Under the pieces are notes generated by a model. That model ran no database searches. It was given only the letters and a program-made list of their open reading frames with translations, and was not told where the DNA came from. From assembly GCA_963921195.1 (NCBI GenBank), contig OY992540.1, forward strand, positions 191,503,576 through 191,567,575: DNA of 64,000 nt. The letters run 5' to 3'. The translations under genes were made by a program, and so were the position numbers. How positions within the stretch are numbered: the first letter of the stretch is position 1; every line of letters begins with the position of its first letter. This document shows, one piece after another, positions 12,273 through 22,472 of the stretch. Source of the DNA: Pegoplata infirma. Lineage: Eukaryota; Arthropoda; Insecta; Diptera; Anthomyiidae.

Positions 12273-12314
12273 TATCGACAAAAAACATGCATTTGCATGG
12301 AAATCACATCTCTA

Positions 12315-12493
12315 CTAATTACACTGTGCAACACGATTTTGTATCTTGAACGGGACCAAAACAAAAAATTAAAGTATACCAATGGAAGAACAAAACCACC
12401 GAAGGGTTTTGAAACCTTAGCTCGAGTTCTTTTTTTATGGCCCACTGAAGTTTTTAATTTTTTTTTCAAGGCGTTTTGAATAAGTAAAAAAAA
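12315..12493. other. Short unassigned segment
   Basis: Contains CACTGTGCAACACGATTTTG (12322), which resembles one end of the CACAGTG element family, then AT-rich sequence. An overlapping frame on either strand of 80-100 codons has no recognisable domain and is probably chance. Confidence 0.3.
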
Positions 12494-12910
12494 TAGGGAT
12501 GTCGCGAATATTCGTCACTATTCGGTATTAGGCATATTCGGCATGTTTTTTGAATATTCGGTTAAATAAATATTCGTTAACAGTTTGCCGAATATTCGGC
12601 AAAATTTAAATTAGTTAAAAAACACTTTTTATTAACGTTTGACTCTTTTTCGTAGTAATTTCCGTTTGTTTTTTATACAAAAAAACTTGAGCACTTGATT
12701 AAAATTCGATTTGTTAAGGTACCAGAAAAAATAGTGTCAACAACAGCGTTGTTGTTTTTTAATCTGGTACTTTTTTTAATGTTTTTCATAGGTAAAATAC
12801 AGGCGTATGAATAATTAAATTATTCGGCAAATATTCGTATTCGGTTTCAACCGTATACCGAATAGTAAATATTCGGTAAAATGCCGAATACACTATTCGC
12901 GACATCCCTA
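12494..12910. mobile_element. hAT-like small element (TAGGGATGTCGCGAATA ends)
   Basis: TAGGGATGTCGCGAATATTC at the left and TATTCGCGACATCCCTA at the right are inverted copies. It inserted in a run of A, so the expected 8-bp duplication (AAAAAAAA) cannot be fixed to the base. The words ATTCGG and ATTCGGCA recur near both ends. Confidence 0.7.
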
Positions 12911-12949
12911 AAAAAAAGTATTAAATATAATTCTGAGGTAAATAATGTT

Positions 12950-13912
12950 AAGACATGTCTTCAGTAAAATTTGATGGTGGTTCTTTTCTTAAAATATATT
13001 AACCCTCTATCTCCCATTTTTAGGAGTCATTTTGGTTCTTTTTTTCAAATATCCTCATAGATCACCAATAAAAATTGCGTTTAAAGGGTTAAAATGTTCT
13101 AAAAAAAGTTTCTGCATAAACTTTCACTACACTCATAGAAATCCTACAGTATTCCTTACTAAAAAGTTGGTAGTTATTACTAATTGTTAGTATTAAAGGG
13201 CCCTACAACGCGTTAGTCAATTTTTACTAACGCAGTTATAAAAAAACGGTAAAAAAAATTAAAAAGCGAAAACCTATCCAAAATCGATTTTGACAAATTT
13301 TTTAATAAAAAAAATTGTTTCAAAAAATATATAATTATTGAGCTTGATGGCTGGCGATGATCTATTTCGGAAATTTAAAAAAAAAAAATACATTTATTTT
13401 TTTTTCAACGAAAATTTGCTATGTGCGTTTGAAAAAAAAAATATTAAAAAATGTAGATTTTACCATATTAGGTGTCAAAAATAATTTTCCAAATTTTTTA
13501 AAATTACTAACAAAAATTATTAAAAAATCGGTAAAAAATCAGTATTCAGTAAAGTTCAAAGTATTCCAATTTCAAAAAAATAACTAAATTTATACTGTAA
13601 AGCTAAATTTATACTGTAAATTACTAAAAAAGTAGTAAAGTTAAAGTTATAACACTTTTACTGTATTTTTTACTGTAGGATTATTTTGGGTGTAGGGGTT
13701 GTAGAAGATCAAAAGTTCGTGCGAAAAGTGCAAAATGCTTAAAAATGTTTAAAAAAGAAAAATTTTAAGTTATCACAATTAATTAAATTATGTTTCACCA
13801 AAATGCTTTACATTTTTACTTTTTAAAGCATTCTGCACATTTCGCACGAACTTTTGTCCTTTGACAATCACTAGTAAAATTTGATGCAGAAAATGTTTGA
13901 CCGTTCTCGTCT
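12950..13912. mobile_element. Inverted-repeat element interrupted by a TA-flanked element
   Basis: Left part (to 13129) and right part (from 13696) share inverted arms. GTTCGTGCGAAAAGTGCAAA near 13712 is mirrored by GCACATTTCGCACGAACTTT near 13834. Related to 2840-3480. The interruption at 13130-13693 is clean: joining the two sides restores TTTCACTAGGGGTTG, matching TTTTACTAGGGGTCG at 3250. Confidence 0.6.
13130..13693. mobile_element. TA-flanked CACTCATAGAAATCC element
   Basis: The left end CACTCATAGAAATCCTACAG and the right end CTGTAGGATTATTTTGGGTG form the TIR. TA is duplicated at 13128-13129 and 13694-13695, and the pre-insertion site survives at about 3250. Tc1/mariner-type TA use is inferred; no transposase. 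Confidence 0.8.
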
Positions 13913-13962
13913 GGACTTTAAACTCAAAGAACGAACAGAAGATATTGAACGACTCAAAAAAA
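13893..13962 (+). other. Exon-like fragment followed by GTAAGT
   Basis: From ATG at 13893 a frame encodes MFDRSRLDFKLKERTEDIER followed by LKK, with codons less AT-biased than the surroundings (GAC, CGT, CTG, CTC, CGA). It is followed at 13963 by GTAAGT, a strong splice donor. TTTGATGCAG just upstream could act as an acceptor, but that part belongs to the flanking repeat. The peptide is charged and helix- or coil-like. I do not recognise the gene. It may be a captured or stranded exon, a pseudo-exon, or chance. The frame stops at TGA near 13977 if unspliced. Confidence 0.3.
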
Positions 13963-14186
13963 GTAAGTGCATACTATGAATCAGCAGATCCGACATACCC
14001 AAAATCGTCTTTCACTTTTTTGATGCCAAACCAGTGTTGGTAAATCTGGACTCACAAATATGCCAAAAATAACCTATTTTTGATATTTCCTAAGGCTGTA
14101 TCTCGAAAACTAGAGCTGATAAAAAAAACGGGTGCCAGATTTGAAATCAGCGCACCCCAATCACCCAAAATTAGTTGCCAGAACCC

Positions 14187-14205
14187 GGGGGGGGGGGGGG
14201 GGGGG
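14187..14205 (+). repeat. Poly-G tract (about 19 G)
   Basis: A run of G after GAACCC, flanked by AT-rich DNA. It can form G-quadruplex-like structure, or its length may be a sequencing artefact. Confidence 0.8.
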
Positions 14206-14334
14206 AAGTGTTGCCCTGTGTAGTCTATACTTTAAAAGAGTTTTAGATACTTTTTTAAACATTAAGGTGGACATTACTGTGCTTTTTACGATTTTAAAAT
14301 CGTACGATTTAAAATGAGGTTAGGGTAAAAAAAA

Positions 14335-14760
14335 TGTTGACAAAAATATGAGCTCAATCGGTTGAAAATTGCCGTGCCGTACGCACGTTGAAGTTTTTCA
14401 CATATGCCAACCAGCAGCCAATTTAAAGCATTTTGTATTTTTAGGTTATATGAATGTACTAAAATTTTCGAGGTGTTCTTACATTTTCTTTCATAACTTC
14501 TGAACCGATTTCGCTCAAATGCAATACCAAACAACTTAGGATAACAGCAAGTAAATGTGCTAAGTCTCAATCATATATGTTTAATATTTTGGCCGTGATC
14601 ACCATTTCCACCGACGGACAGACAGACGGACATCGCTAGAATGTCTTAGAATCGATCACTGATCAATAATATATATACTTTATGGAGTCTCAGACCGATA
14701 TTTCGATGAGTTACAAACGGAATGACAAACTTATATATACCCTAAGTGGAGGGTATAAAA
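14335..14760 (-). mobile_element. DINE-1-like element, 3' truncated
   Basis: Read on the minus strand: TTTTTATACCCTCCACTTAG, then GTTTGTCATTCCGTTTGTAA, CTCATCGAAATATCGG, ACTCCATAAAGTATATATAT, then GTCCGTCTGTCTGTCCGTC, then the ACCTCGAAAATTTTAGTAC block. Component order equals the longer copies; the CTTGTT hairpin end is absent. Confidence 0.75.
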
Positions 14761-14761
14761 A

Positions 14762-15042
14762 TAAAGTCCACATTATTAAACATACAAAATTTTCTATACG
14801 TATACTTAATGCACTGTAATAATTTATTATTCATACGCCCACATATTAGGAATTTTAAAAAATGTTCTCTTTTTTTTTAATATTTCCAAATATTTTTTTA
14901 TTTTAATATTAAATTCCCAGTGCGTATACTTAATGTACTGTAAAATAATTTATTATTTATACGCCTGGTATATTTTTACCATATAAAAGGGTACTAAAAT
15001 ATTTAACCAACAAATTCAGAATAGATAAAATAACGCCTGATT
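14762..15042. repeat. Two direct repeats of a GTATACTTAATG block
   Basis: CGTATACTTAATGCACTGTA (about 14800) followed by ATTTATTATTCATACGCC recurs at about 14924-14973. Related words occur at 28829-28872. Probably remnants of a small element; no gene. Confidence 0.45.
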
Positions 15043-17207
15043 TTTTTATACCCTCCAACCAAGGTATGGGGGTATATTCACTAGAGGTGTCCTTAAAAAC
15101 GAAAATCACCTTTTTATACCTGGTAGGGTCCTATATTGTTCTTTAGTATCTAAAAATGAGTGAGCCAAAATTTGGGGACAATCGGCTAAAAATAACTCGT
15201 GCCGAAAATGGATTGAAGTTTTGGGACATTCTTATAAGAACGAAAAACTCGATTTTTCTAGTTTTTGGAAAAACATTGGTATTTGATATTAAAGTTAAAT
15301 TTTTTGTGAAATAATATGAAAATGGTACTAAATTACCTTTTCAAAACGACTAATAAAATTAAAATCGGATGAAAAATAAGCATTTTACGAATACATGCCC
15401 CAGACCATTGTATGGTTTTTAGAGCCAGAATTTCAAAATTTTCAAAATTTTTAGGCAAAAAAATAGTAAAAATTTAATTTTACTTTATGATCAAATTGAA
15501 AATATGTTCAAGATTAAAAATAGCAGATATGGTAGTCAAGCTTTTTTTTATTTGGCGCGGGTAGTGATAAAATTTCCGCGGATTCCAAATAAAATGCGTT
15601 TTTCTACAATAATTAAGCAAATTTTTGAAAATTTGTGCTCTATTGTGCGGATCGAAGTGTAAAACGTAAATTCTGTAACTTTTGAGAAATCGGATATAAG
15701 CAGATATTTTGTATTATAGAAATGTATAACGTCTCAAATTTGTCATTTCACCTCGACGAAAAGGGGTTAAAGATGTCCGAATTCTCAAAAAATTTACAGA
15801 ATTTATTTATTTCACTTCGTATAATACAATACAGAAAATTGTTTCCCATATTTGCTAAATTATTTAAGAAAAACTCATTTTCTTTGGAATCAGCGGAAAT
15901 TATATCACTACCCACGCCAAATGAAAAAAAAGTTAGACTACCATATCTGTTAGTTTTTATCAACAACATGCATTTAATATAATTATAAAGTAAAATTTAA
16001 TTTTTTTTATTTTTTTGCCTAAAAACTTTGAAAATTTTCAAATTTTGGCTTTAAAAACCATGCAATGGTCTGGGGCATGTATGCGTAAAATGCTTATTTT
16101 TCATCCGATTTGAATTTCTTTAAGCTTTTTGGAAAGGTAATTTATTACAATTTTCATATTACTTAACAAAAAAATTAACAAAAAATAGCATATACCAATA
16201 TTTTTCAAAAAACTAGAAAAAACGTGTTTTTTCATCAGATAAGAGTGTCCCAAAACTTCAATCCATTTTCGGCACGAGTTATTTTTATCCGATTGTCTCC
16301 AAATTTTGGCTCACTCATTTTTAGATACAAAACTACAATTTAGGACCCTACCACGTATTAAAAAGTGATTTTGAAAAATTACCTTAGTCGTTAGGACACC
16401 TTTAATATTCACTTTGTCATTCGGTTTGTTTGTCTGTTGTTTCCACATAAAATATTTATTATTGATTTATAATCGATTCTAAGACATTTCTTAATGTCTG
16501 TCCGTCCCACCGTCCGTCTGCCTGTAGATGAGACGATTCAGTCCAAAATAAAAGGGCTAGCCTCCTGAAGCTTGGCACGAATATTTTTTATGATCCAAGG
16601 CAGGTGAAGTTTATAAATAGGCAAAATCGTACTAGGGGGAAAAAAGTTCCCCCTGGAGAACTAAACCAACCTTTGAAAAAAACAAAAAATTTTTTACGTG
16701 TTTTTTTAATATTTTTGTTAAACAAATAAAGCTTTTTTATGCTATAAGAAGCTCAAAGTCATGCATTTGGAACCGGGGATTAAAACACTTTGTTTTTTTG
16801 ACCCGCCCCCTTTTTAGGGCGTGAATATAAAAAAATTGTTTAAAAAATTATGAAATTGCACAACTTTAGTGAAAAAAGCAATAAATCAATTCGTTAACAT
16901 TTTTTTGCAAGAGGAGAAGTGTCCCTTAACATCCTTCAACGAAGTCCCCCCCAAAAAACGGCCCAGTAATTTTTTTTGTTAACATGTTGGATTATTTAAT
17001 GAGCAAATGAAATTTTGTCTGGCACTGGCTGGCCTTAATATTAAGTTATATTAGATTTAAGATTAGAATATATTAGTTTTAAAATTTGAATACTTATTGT
17101 TAGTTCATATAATTTTAGTGAAGATTCAATAACATAAATGAATGAGAAAAAAAAAATTTTTTTGGAGGGTATAATAGATTTGGCACAGCCGAATTTAACA
17201 CTCTTAC
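15043..17207 (+). mobile_element. DINE-1-like element A, split by a hAT-like palindrome
   Basis: 5' end TTTTTTTATACCCTCCAAC; 3' end with hairpin TTTGGCACAGCCGAATTTAA followed by CACTCTTACTT. The insertion at 15082-16404 removed no sequence (8-bp duplication). Downstream are TTGTCATTCGGTTTG, a degenerate GTCCGTCC block (16499-16520) and an unusual interior with GAAAAAAGTTCCCCCTGGAG. It joins directly, head to tail, to element B. Confidence 0.75.
15082..16404. mobile_element. hAT-like 1.3-kb palindrome with ATATTCAC duplication
   Basis: TIR TAGAGGTGTCC against TAAAGGTGTCC; ATATTCAC is duplicated exactly (15074-15081 and 16405-16412). The two halves are inverted copies for most of their length (GAGTGAGCCAAAATTTGGGG near 15160, mirrored near 16305; CATGCCCCAGACCATTG near 15395, mirrored near 16063). 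The frames of 70-90 codons near the centre occur on both strands because of the symmetry and show no domain. Confidence 0.8.
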
Positions 17208-18108
17208 TTTTTATACCCTCCACTCTAGTGATAGAGGGTATATATAAGTTTGTCATTCCGTTTGTAACACCTCGAAATATTGGCCTAGGACCCCATAAAG
17301 TATATATATTCATGATCCTCGATCGATTTTAAGACGATCTAGCGATGTCCGTCCGTCCGTCCGTCCGTCCGTCTGTCTGTCCGTCTGTCTGTCTGTCCGT
17401 CTGTCTGTCCGTCTGTCTGTCTGTCTGTTAAAAACACGCTAACTTTTGAAAGACTTAACGGAGGCTCCTGAAGTTTGGCATATATGTTGGGCATTTACCT
17501 GGTCAGGTTGGTATTGCAATCCAGCGAAATCGGTCCAGTGGTTCAAAAGTTATAAGCAAAAGACTGAATTTCGGCAAGGGTTTTTCGTGAATTTTTGAGA
17601 TAAAAAGCACTATAACTTTCGAAAACCAATTCTGAGGATGCTGAAGCTTGGCATATATATTTTGCGTTCCTCCAGCCTCGTTCGTATTGAATTTCAGCCA
17701 AATCGGTCCAGTGGTTCAAAAGTTATTAGCAAAGCCGTGAATTTCAGATTAGCTTCACCTAAAATTCATGTGTTGAAAACCCGTTAAACCTGTTTTAAAA
17801 ACATTGGTAAGTCACAAAAATATTTTACAACGTATTTTTGTCACTCAAAAGTATTTTTATACCAAAACAAAAAAAAATACACTCGAAAAAAATTTTACAC
17901 TCAAAAAAAAATTTACACTCAAAAAAAAAAATTAGTAAATTATTTTTTTTTTTCAAAAATTACTAAAAAAAATTTTTTTAAAGAAAATAAAATATTTCTA
18001 CTCAAAACTGTTATTTTTTTCACGTCAGAAAATTTATTATCACTTAAAATGGGCATTGTGGAGGGTATTCATAGATTCGGCCAAGTCGAATTTAACTTTT
18101 CTACTTGT
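17208..18108 (+). mobile_element. DINE-1-like element B, near complete
   Basis: Contains all parts in order: 5' TTTTTATACCCTCCACTC, GTTTGTCATTCCGTTTGTAA, CTCGAAATATTGGCC, CCCATAAAGTATATATATTC, CGATCTAGCGATGTCC, a long (GTCY)n, two copies of a motif around AAATCGGTCCAGTGGTTCAA (17530, 17700), and the 3' hairpin ATTCGGCCAAGTCGAAT followed by TTAACTTTTCTACTTGTT. This layout matches my memory of DINE-1/mini-me elements, which are non-autonomous Helentron relatives. It is the reference copy for the fragments listed here. Confidence 0.85.
17347..17428 (+). repeat. (GTCY)n proto-microsatellite
   Basis: About 20 units of GTCC or GTCT inside DINE B. The Dipteran mini-me elements are known for such GTCY blocks. 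Shorter blocks: 34053-34080, 56376-56407, 58363-58389 and 58985-59047. Confidence 0.9.
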
Positions 18109-18392
18109 TTTTTCTATTTTTGTAAATTTTACTCGTTTCGTTGTTTAATAAATAAAAGACAAATAAAACAATTTTAAATCGGAAAAAGATATAGTCCTGA
18201 ACTTGGGCCCAGGGGATAAGAAAACGCATTTGTTTTGATCCGCCCCACTCTGTGGGGCGGGGATATAAAAAATAATAATAAATTGGTATTACTTAAGTGT
18301 AAACCATAATAAATTAATTTGCTAAGATTTGTTGCGGGGGTAAAGTGTCCCCCAAAGTTTCTCGCCGACCCCTCCCAAAAAAAGCTCCTGTG
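18109..18392 (+). repeat. DINE-internal fragment
   Basis: Holds GATCCGCCCCACTCTGTGGG and TGTCCCCCAAAG-like sequence, which parallels 16730-16990 inside DINE A. It fills the gap between element B and the 5' end of element C. No gene. Confidence 0.45.
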
Positions 18393-18474
18393 TTTGTATA
18401 TCCTAAGTGGTAGAGGGTATAAAAAAGTTTGCCATTCCGTTTGTGAATCATCGAAATATCAGTCTGGGACACCA
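18393..18474 (+). mobile_element. DINE-1-like element C, 5' part
   Basis: TTTGTATATCCTAAGTGGTA then GTTTGCCATTCCGTTTGTGA and ATCGAAATATCAGTCTGGG. It breaks off at GACACCAT, where other copies read CCCATAAAGTATATAT. The 3' part resumes at 22151, beyond the retrotransposon. Confidence 0.7.
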
Positions 18475-18590
18475 TTGAGTTGAGTTGAGGGTGGGTTGTA
18501 CAAGCCTAAAAATGGGTAAATTTTTAGGCAAGTCCATGGCGCTCAGACTTAAAATAGTCCATTGTACCGTACCCAGAAAAGAAAGATTAA

Positions 18591-18719
18591 GTGCCAGTTT
18601 ACAGAAGACGAACGATACACACGAACGAAAATTTTACATGTATATTGTTGTTGTTACAACAACAAAACACATGCAAAACTTCGCCCGTGTGTATCGTTCG
18701 CCTTCTGTAAACTGACACT
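18591..18719 (-). repeat. Long hairpin in the 3' untranslated region of the retrotransposon
   Basis: GTGCCAGTTTACAGAAGACG and the following CGATACACAC (from 18591) are mirrored by CGTTCGCCTTCTGTAAACTG (to 18719): about 32 bp arms with two or three mismatches, spacer about 63 nt. Inside, TTGTTGTTGTTACAACAACA is a second small palindrome. Such 3' structures can serve recognition by the element's own RT; that role is inference. Confidence 0.75.
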
Positions 18720-18768
18720 AAGTAAGGGTGATAAAAGGTTGAGAAGAAAAAGGAAGAAAAGTGCTTGC

Positions 18769-21700
18769 TCAGAATTTCTCAGTTGCTTTCACAAACTTGA
18801 GAAAATCAGACAAGGGAAGTCCATGGACCGTGTCCATAGACAGAATATCAGAACCCAATATCCGCAGTCTAGCCCTTGAGAACGCTGGACAACAACATAC
18901 ATAATGTTCAGTTGTGTCATCATCCTCAAGACAAGCCACGCATAATGGGTCTGATAAGACACCTAATCTCGTCATATGACGAGCACAGGCATTGTGTCCC
19001 GTAATTAAGCCAGTAAGTCTGCGACAGTCTATTCTACTGAGACTGAGTAGATAGTTAGCCACTTTCTTGTCTGGCTTAATTACAAAACGTTTGGTATTCT
19101 TGCATGCCAACTCATTTGACCATCTTTCCATGAAAGTTGCTTTCATATGAGAGTTGATCCAACGCATCAGCCATGTCAAGCCAATACCAATTTGAGGTTC
19201 CGGATTGTAAGGAATTGTATCAGAGCCAAGATTTGCCAAAAAGTCAGCAATCTCGTTTCCCCGTATTCCCCTATGACCCGGAACCCACAGAAGACTGACT
19301 CTATTCCCACATGAGACCTCATTGAGTCTGCGTCTACATTCCTGGACAATTTTGGATGAAGTGACTGGAGATTCAAGTGCAATGAGTGCAGCCTGGCTGT
19401 CACTGCAAATACTGATTCTCCTATTACTCCATCTGTTCCCAATTATCCAGGTCGCTACGTCCAAAATAGCAAATATTTCAGTCTGAAATACTGTAGCCAT
19501 TTTTCCCATAGCAATATAGCATTTGGTCGCATCGTCCAAATACCAGCCGGACCCAGAGCCATTTAAGGTACTGGATCCATCCGTGTAGAAAGTATCCGTG
19601 TAATTTTTCAGTAGGTCTGCTGGGTTTCCCCAGTCTTCCCTACTCGGAAATATTACAGTAAACTTCCTACCAAACTCGATGCAAGAGGTTGTATTGTCCA
19701 AAGGCATAGAAAACATCGGACAAAGTTCCGATAGCCTATTGAACAGACGACCATGTCCCGCATTGTACTCCCCATGCCATGTTCCGCTTTTGCGGAGCCG
19801 GCACAAAGATTTCATGGCTTCTCCTTGAATATGTAAGTCCAAGGGAAGCATATCTAACATAGCGTCCAGAGCTGCGCCTGGGGTGGTGCTCATGGCACCA
19901 GTAATTCCCAAGGCAGCCGCTCTTTGCAGTCCGTTTAGCTTGGATCGAATAGTTTTCACCATCGTTCTCGGCCACCAGACTACCGCCGCATACGTCACAA
20001 TAGGTCTAATTACAGCTATGTACATCCAATGTACATTAGCGGGTCTTAGACCCCATGTCTTCCCAAAAGCACGCCGACACTGCCAGAAAATCCGAAGTGC
20101 CCGTGAAACTTTTTGTTCAACATGTTTTGTCCACATTAGTTTACTATCTAGGGTAACCCCTAAATACTTAACTTCTGTGGACAGTTGAAGAGTTATGCCC
20201 TTCAACGTAGGAAGCTGAAGACCCTTATGTTTGGTTCTTCGCGTGAACAACACGAGTGTTGTCTTATTTGGATTGACAGACAATCCATGTCGATTGCACC
20301 AGTTGTCCATCAAGTCAATAACGGTCTGCATTTTCTTGCATACCAAGTTAAGTGACTTTCCGGATACTAATGCGCACACATCGTCAGCGTATGCCTGTAT
20401 GTGTACACCTAGAGCTTGTATTTCAACCAAGAGTGAGTTTACCACAAAACACCACAGCAAAGGAGAGAGAACACCCCCTTGGGGGCAACCTCTACTAACC
20501 TCAACCGTTACTTTTGTGCCCCACTCATCTTCAGCCGTCAACAATCTCCGGGAGAGCATAAAATGAATCCACTTGACTAGAACTGGATCCACGCCATGCA
20601 ATTCAGCCGAAGTTTTCATAGAGTCGAAAGTAGCATTATCAAAAGCGCCCTCAATATCAACAAAAACACCCAGAGTATAGTCTTGTTTGTCAATGCCCTT
20701 CTCAATATTGACCACAAGATCGTGAAGTGCCGACTCACAAGATCTACCACTCTGATACGCGTGTTGCTGACTATTTAGGGGGCATTCGATTAATGCTACT
20801 GACCTAATGAATTTCTCAACCATTCGCTCAAGACTTTTCAGTAGAAAGGATGATAAACTGATTGGTCTAAAACTTTTTGCCAAGGTGTAGTCCTCCTTCC
20901 CAGGTTTGGGAATAAAAACAACCTTGACATCGCACCAAGATGATGGAACATACCCATAAGCCAGGCTGGCTCTGAAGATATTTTTAAGTACCTTCACTAA
21001 GGTATCTCCACCACTCTTCAACATCATAGGGTATATACCATCTGGTCCAGGGGATTTATAGTTATCAAAGGAAGATAAGGCGTACCTGATCGATTCCTCA
21101 GAAACTACCCTAGATGCTATATACCAGTCCCTACATGTAGTATTACCAACAGGACTCTCAATAATATCTGTATTTATCGTTGTCACTTTGCATCCTGGAA
21201 AGTGAGTAGATAACAGAATATCATTGACCTCCTGTTGGTTGTTTGTGTAGGTACCATCTGGCTTTCTGAGGGAATCAAGCTTCGCTGAACTATCTTTTTG
21301 AAAGATTTTACAGAGTCTTGCCGTATCCCTCGTACCATTTACCTCCTCACAGAAAGTCCTATAAGACTCAAGTTTGGCTTCCCTCACTTTTTTCTTATAT
21401 TCCTTTTGCATGAGGTGGTAATTGTTCCAGTCAGCATCCTTTCGAGATTTTAAGGCTCTATTCAGAAGCTTTCTTGAACTTTTCCTCAGCTTACCAAGTT
21501 CCACGTTCCACCAAGGGACTGAGGTACCTGGTCTGCTTTTCCTTAACGGACAAACAGTCTCATAGCAGTCAGTCAAAGTTTTACCCAATTTCTCAGACTC
21601 CACTTCAACCGACCCTATACAACTAGGTATTGGGATGGGACGTAATCTTTGATGAAGTAATTCCTCAAATCTTTTCCAATCCGCTTTTCGAGGGTTTCGG

Positions 21701-22107
21701 CCCTGTGGGATTGTAGGTTTATCAATCCCAAGCCTAAACTCGATGTAGCGGTGGTCCGACAAGGATACCACATCAAGAACACGCCAATCCCTTATCATTG
21801 TACTCGCCTTACTGTTAGATAAGGTAAGATCAATGACCTGTTGCCTTCGTTGAGTGACAAACGTTGGAGAATTCCCAACATTTTGAATCACCAGATTTGA
21901 AGACAAGATGAAGTCCAACAATTTGTTACCTCTAGAGTTGCACTTTGTGCTACCCCAGATGATGTGCTGAGAATTGGCATCGCATCCAATAATCAACCCC
22001 AAGTTGTTGGCCTCCGCGTATCGTATGACTCTAATTAACTCCTCAGAAGGCGGGGGATAAATAGAATCATAGGGCAGATAGGCAGATACAACAATAGTCT
22101 CTACCAC
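18769..22107 (-). CDS. Non-LTR retrotransposon polyprotein: endonuclease, RT, RNase H (5' truncated)
   Basis: A 1112-codon frame (counted from a GTG; it stays open to about 22150, so the true N terminus is missing). It would nick target DNA, copy the element RNA and degrade the RNA strand, in the nucleus. Domains: apurinic-type endonuclease, residues 1-130 (IIGCDANSQ at 39-47, SLSDHR at 115-120, first part lost); reverse transcriptase about 380-640 (FRPISLSS at 413, VFVDIEGAFD at 481 with catalytic Asp484, RGCPQGGVLSP at 539, YADD at 573); RNase H about 835-960 (YTDGS with Asp843, QTE with Glu877, SDSQ with Asp903, PGHRGIRGNEIAD at 943-955); C-terminal CCHC-like cluster (C1056, C1059, H1068, C1072). 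RNase H plus the IEGAFDN motif suggest the I/LOA group. No internal stop or frameshift. All catalytic motifs of RT and RNase H are present, but lacking the start and 5' promoter it is probably immobile. Confidence 0.93.
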   Translation of the reverse strand: MVETIVVSAYLPYDSIYPPPSEELIRVIRYAEANNLGLIIGCDANSQHIIWGSTKCNSRGNKLLDFILSSNLVIQNVGNSPTFVTQRRQQVIDLTLSNSKASTMIRDWRVLDVVSLSDHRYIEFRLGIDKPTIPQGRNPRKADWKRFEELLHQRLRPIPIPSCIGSVEVESEKLGKTLTDCYETVCPLRKSRPGTSVPWWNVELGKLRKSSRKLLNRALKSRKDADWNNYHLMQKEYKKKVREAKLESYRTFCEEVNGTRDTARLCKIFQKDSSAKLDSLRKPDGTYTNNQQEVNDILLSTHFPGCKVTTINTDIIESPVGNTTCRDWYIASRVVSEESIRYALSSFDNYKSPGPDGIYPMMLKSGGDTLVKVLKNIFRASLAYGYVPSSWCDVKVVFIPKPGKEDYTLAKSFRPISLSSFLLKSLERMVEKFIRSVALIECPLNSQQHAYQSGRSCESALHDLVVNIEKGIDKQDYTLGVFVDIEGAFDNATFDSMKTSAELHGVDPVLVKWIHFMLSRRLLTAEDEWGTKVTVEVSRGCPQGGVLSPLLWCFVVNSLLVEIQALGVHIQAYADDVCALVSGKSLNLVCKKMQTVIDLMDNWCNRHGLSVNPNKTTLVLFTRRTKHKGLQLPTLKGITLQLSTEVKYLGVTLDSKLMWTKHVEQKVSRALRIFWQCRRAFGKTWGLRPANVHWMYIAVIRPIVTYAAVVWWPRTMVKTIRSKLNGLQRAAALGITGAMSTTPGAALDAMLDMLPLDLHIQGEAMKSLCRLRKSGTWHGEYNAGHGRLFNRLSELCPMFSMPLDNTTSCIEFGRKFTVIFPSREDWGNPADLLKNYTDTFYTDGSSTLNGSGSGWYLDDATKCYIAMGKMATVFQTEIFAILDVATWIIGNRWSNRRISICSDSQAALIALESPVTSSKIVQECRRRLNEVSCGNRVSLLWVPGHRGIRGNEIADFLANLGSDTIPYNPEPQIGIGLTWLMRWINSHMKATFMERWSNELACKNTKRFVIKPDKKVANYLLSLSRIDCRRLTGLITGHNACARHMTRLGVLSDPLCVACLEDDDTTEHYVCCCPAFSRARLRILGSDILSMDTVHGLPLSDFLKFVKATEKF

Positions 22108-22150
22108 TTTACCCTCTATACGAAATCGACACCATAATGCGTAAATATTA

Positions 22151-22472
22151 TTGATCAGTGATCGGTTTTGGTATGGTATTGAATTTAAGCCATATCGGTT
22201 TAGCTGTTATAAACGCAAATATAAGGAGACCTCGAAAATTTTGGAACATTCTACATAACCTAGAATTACAAAATGCTTTAATTTTGTTTCTGGTTGGCAT
22301 ATGTATACAGAATTGGATACCGAATGGAATTAAATTTTTTTTTTCACGAAATTTATTTTACGAACATGTTTTTCGCGGATTTTTTTTTTAAACTTTTTCT
22401 GCAAATTTTTTTTTATATTGTAAGAGGGTATCAATACATTCGGCTAGGCCGAATATAACTGTTTTACTTGTT
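22151..22472 (+). mobile_element. DINE-1-like element C, 3' part
   Basis: Resumes at ATTGATCAGTGATCGG, carries GACCTCGAAAATTTTGGAAC, and ends in the hairpin ATTCGGCTAGGCCGAAT, then ATAACTGTTTTACTTG. A further hairpin-only scrap (ATTCGGCCCAGCCGAAT) sits at 22485-22501. The (GTCY)n block is missing from this copy. Confidence 0.75.

Larger units (their letters stand above)
8972..12314. mobile_element. hAT-like TAGGGATGAGATTT element, copy 1 (multiply interrupted)
   Basis: The left end TAGGGATGAGATTTTCATGC and the complement of the right end, TAGAGATGTGATTTCCATGC, match. The 8-bp flanks are CTAATTAT (8964-8971) and CTAATTAC (12315-12322), one mismatch. The body repeats the word ATATGCAC (8995-9330). 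Its right part (11225-11310 and 12275-12314) aligns with copy 2 at 61085-62967. Later insertions: the elements at 10139-11136 and 11311-12272, probably also 9396-9778. No transposase frame remains. Confidence 0.65.
18475..22150 (-). mobile_element. 5'-truncated non-LTR retrotransposon inserted in DINE C
   Basis: The minus-strand element ends in CTCAACTCAACTCAA, a short repeat tail such as many non-LTR elements use in place of poly(A). Its 5' end lies near 22150, within the endonuclease domain, as expected from incomplete target-primed reverse transcription. DINE sequence resumes directly on both sides, with about a dozen TA-rich target bases lost. The single frame is intact, which suggests a fairly recent insertion. 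Confidence 0.8.

Noticed and set aside
12168..12479. Overlapping 103- and 82-codon frames on opposite strands
   Set aside because: Hydrophobic, low-complexity translations without domain or codon bias; part of the frame lies in a transposon arm.
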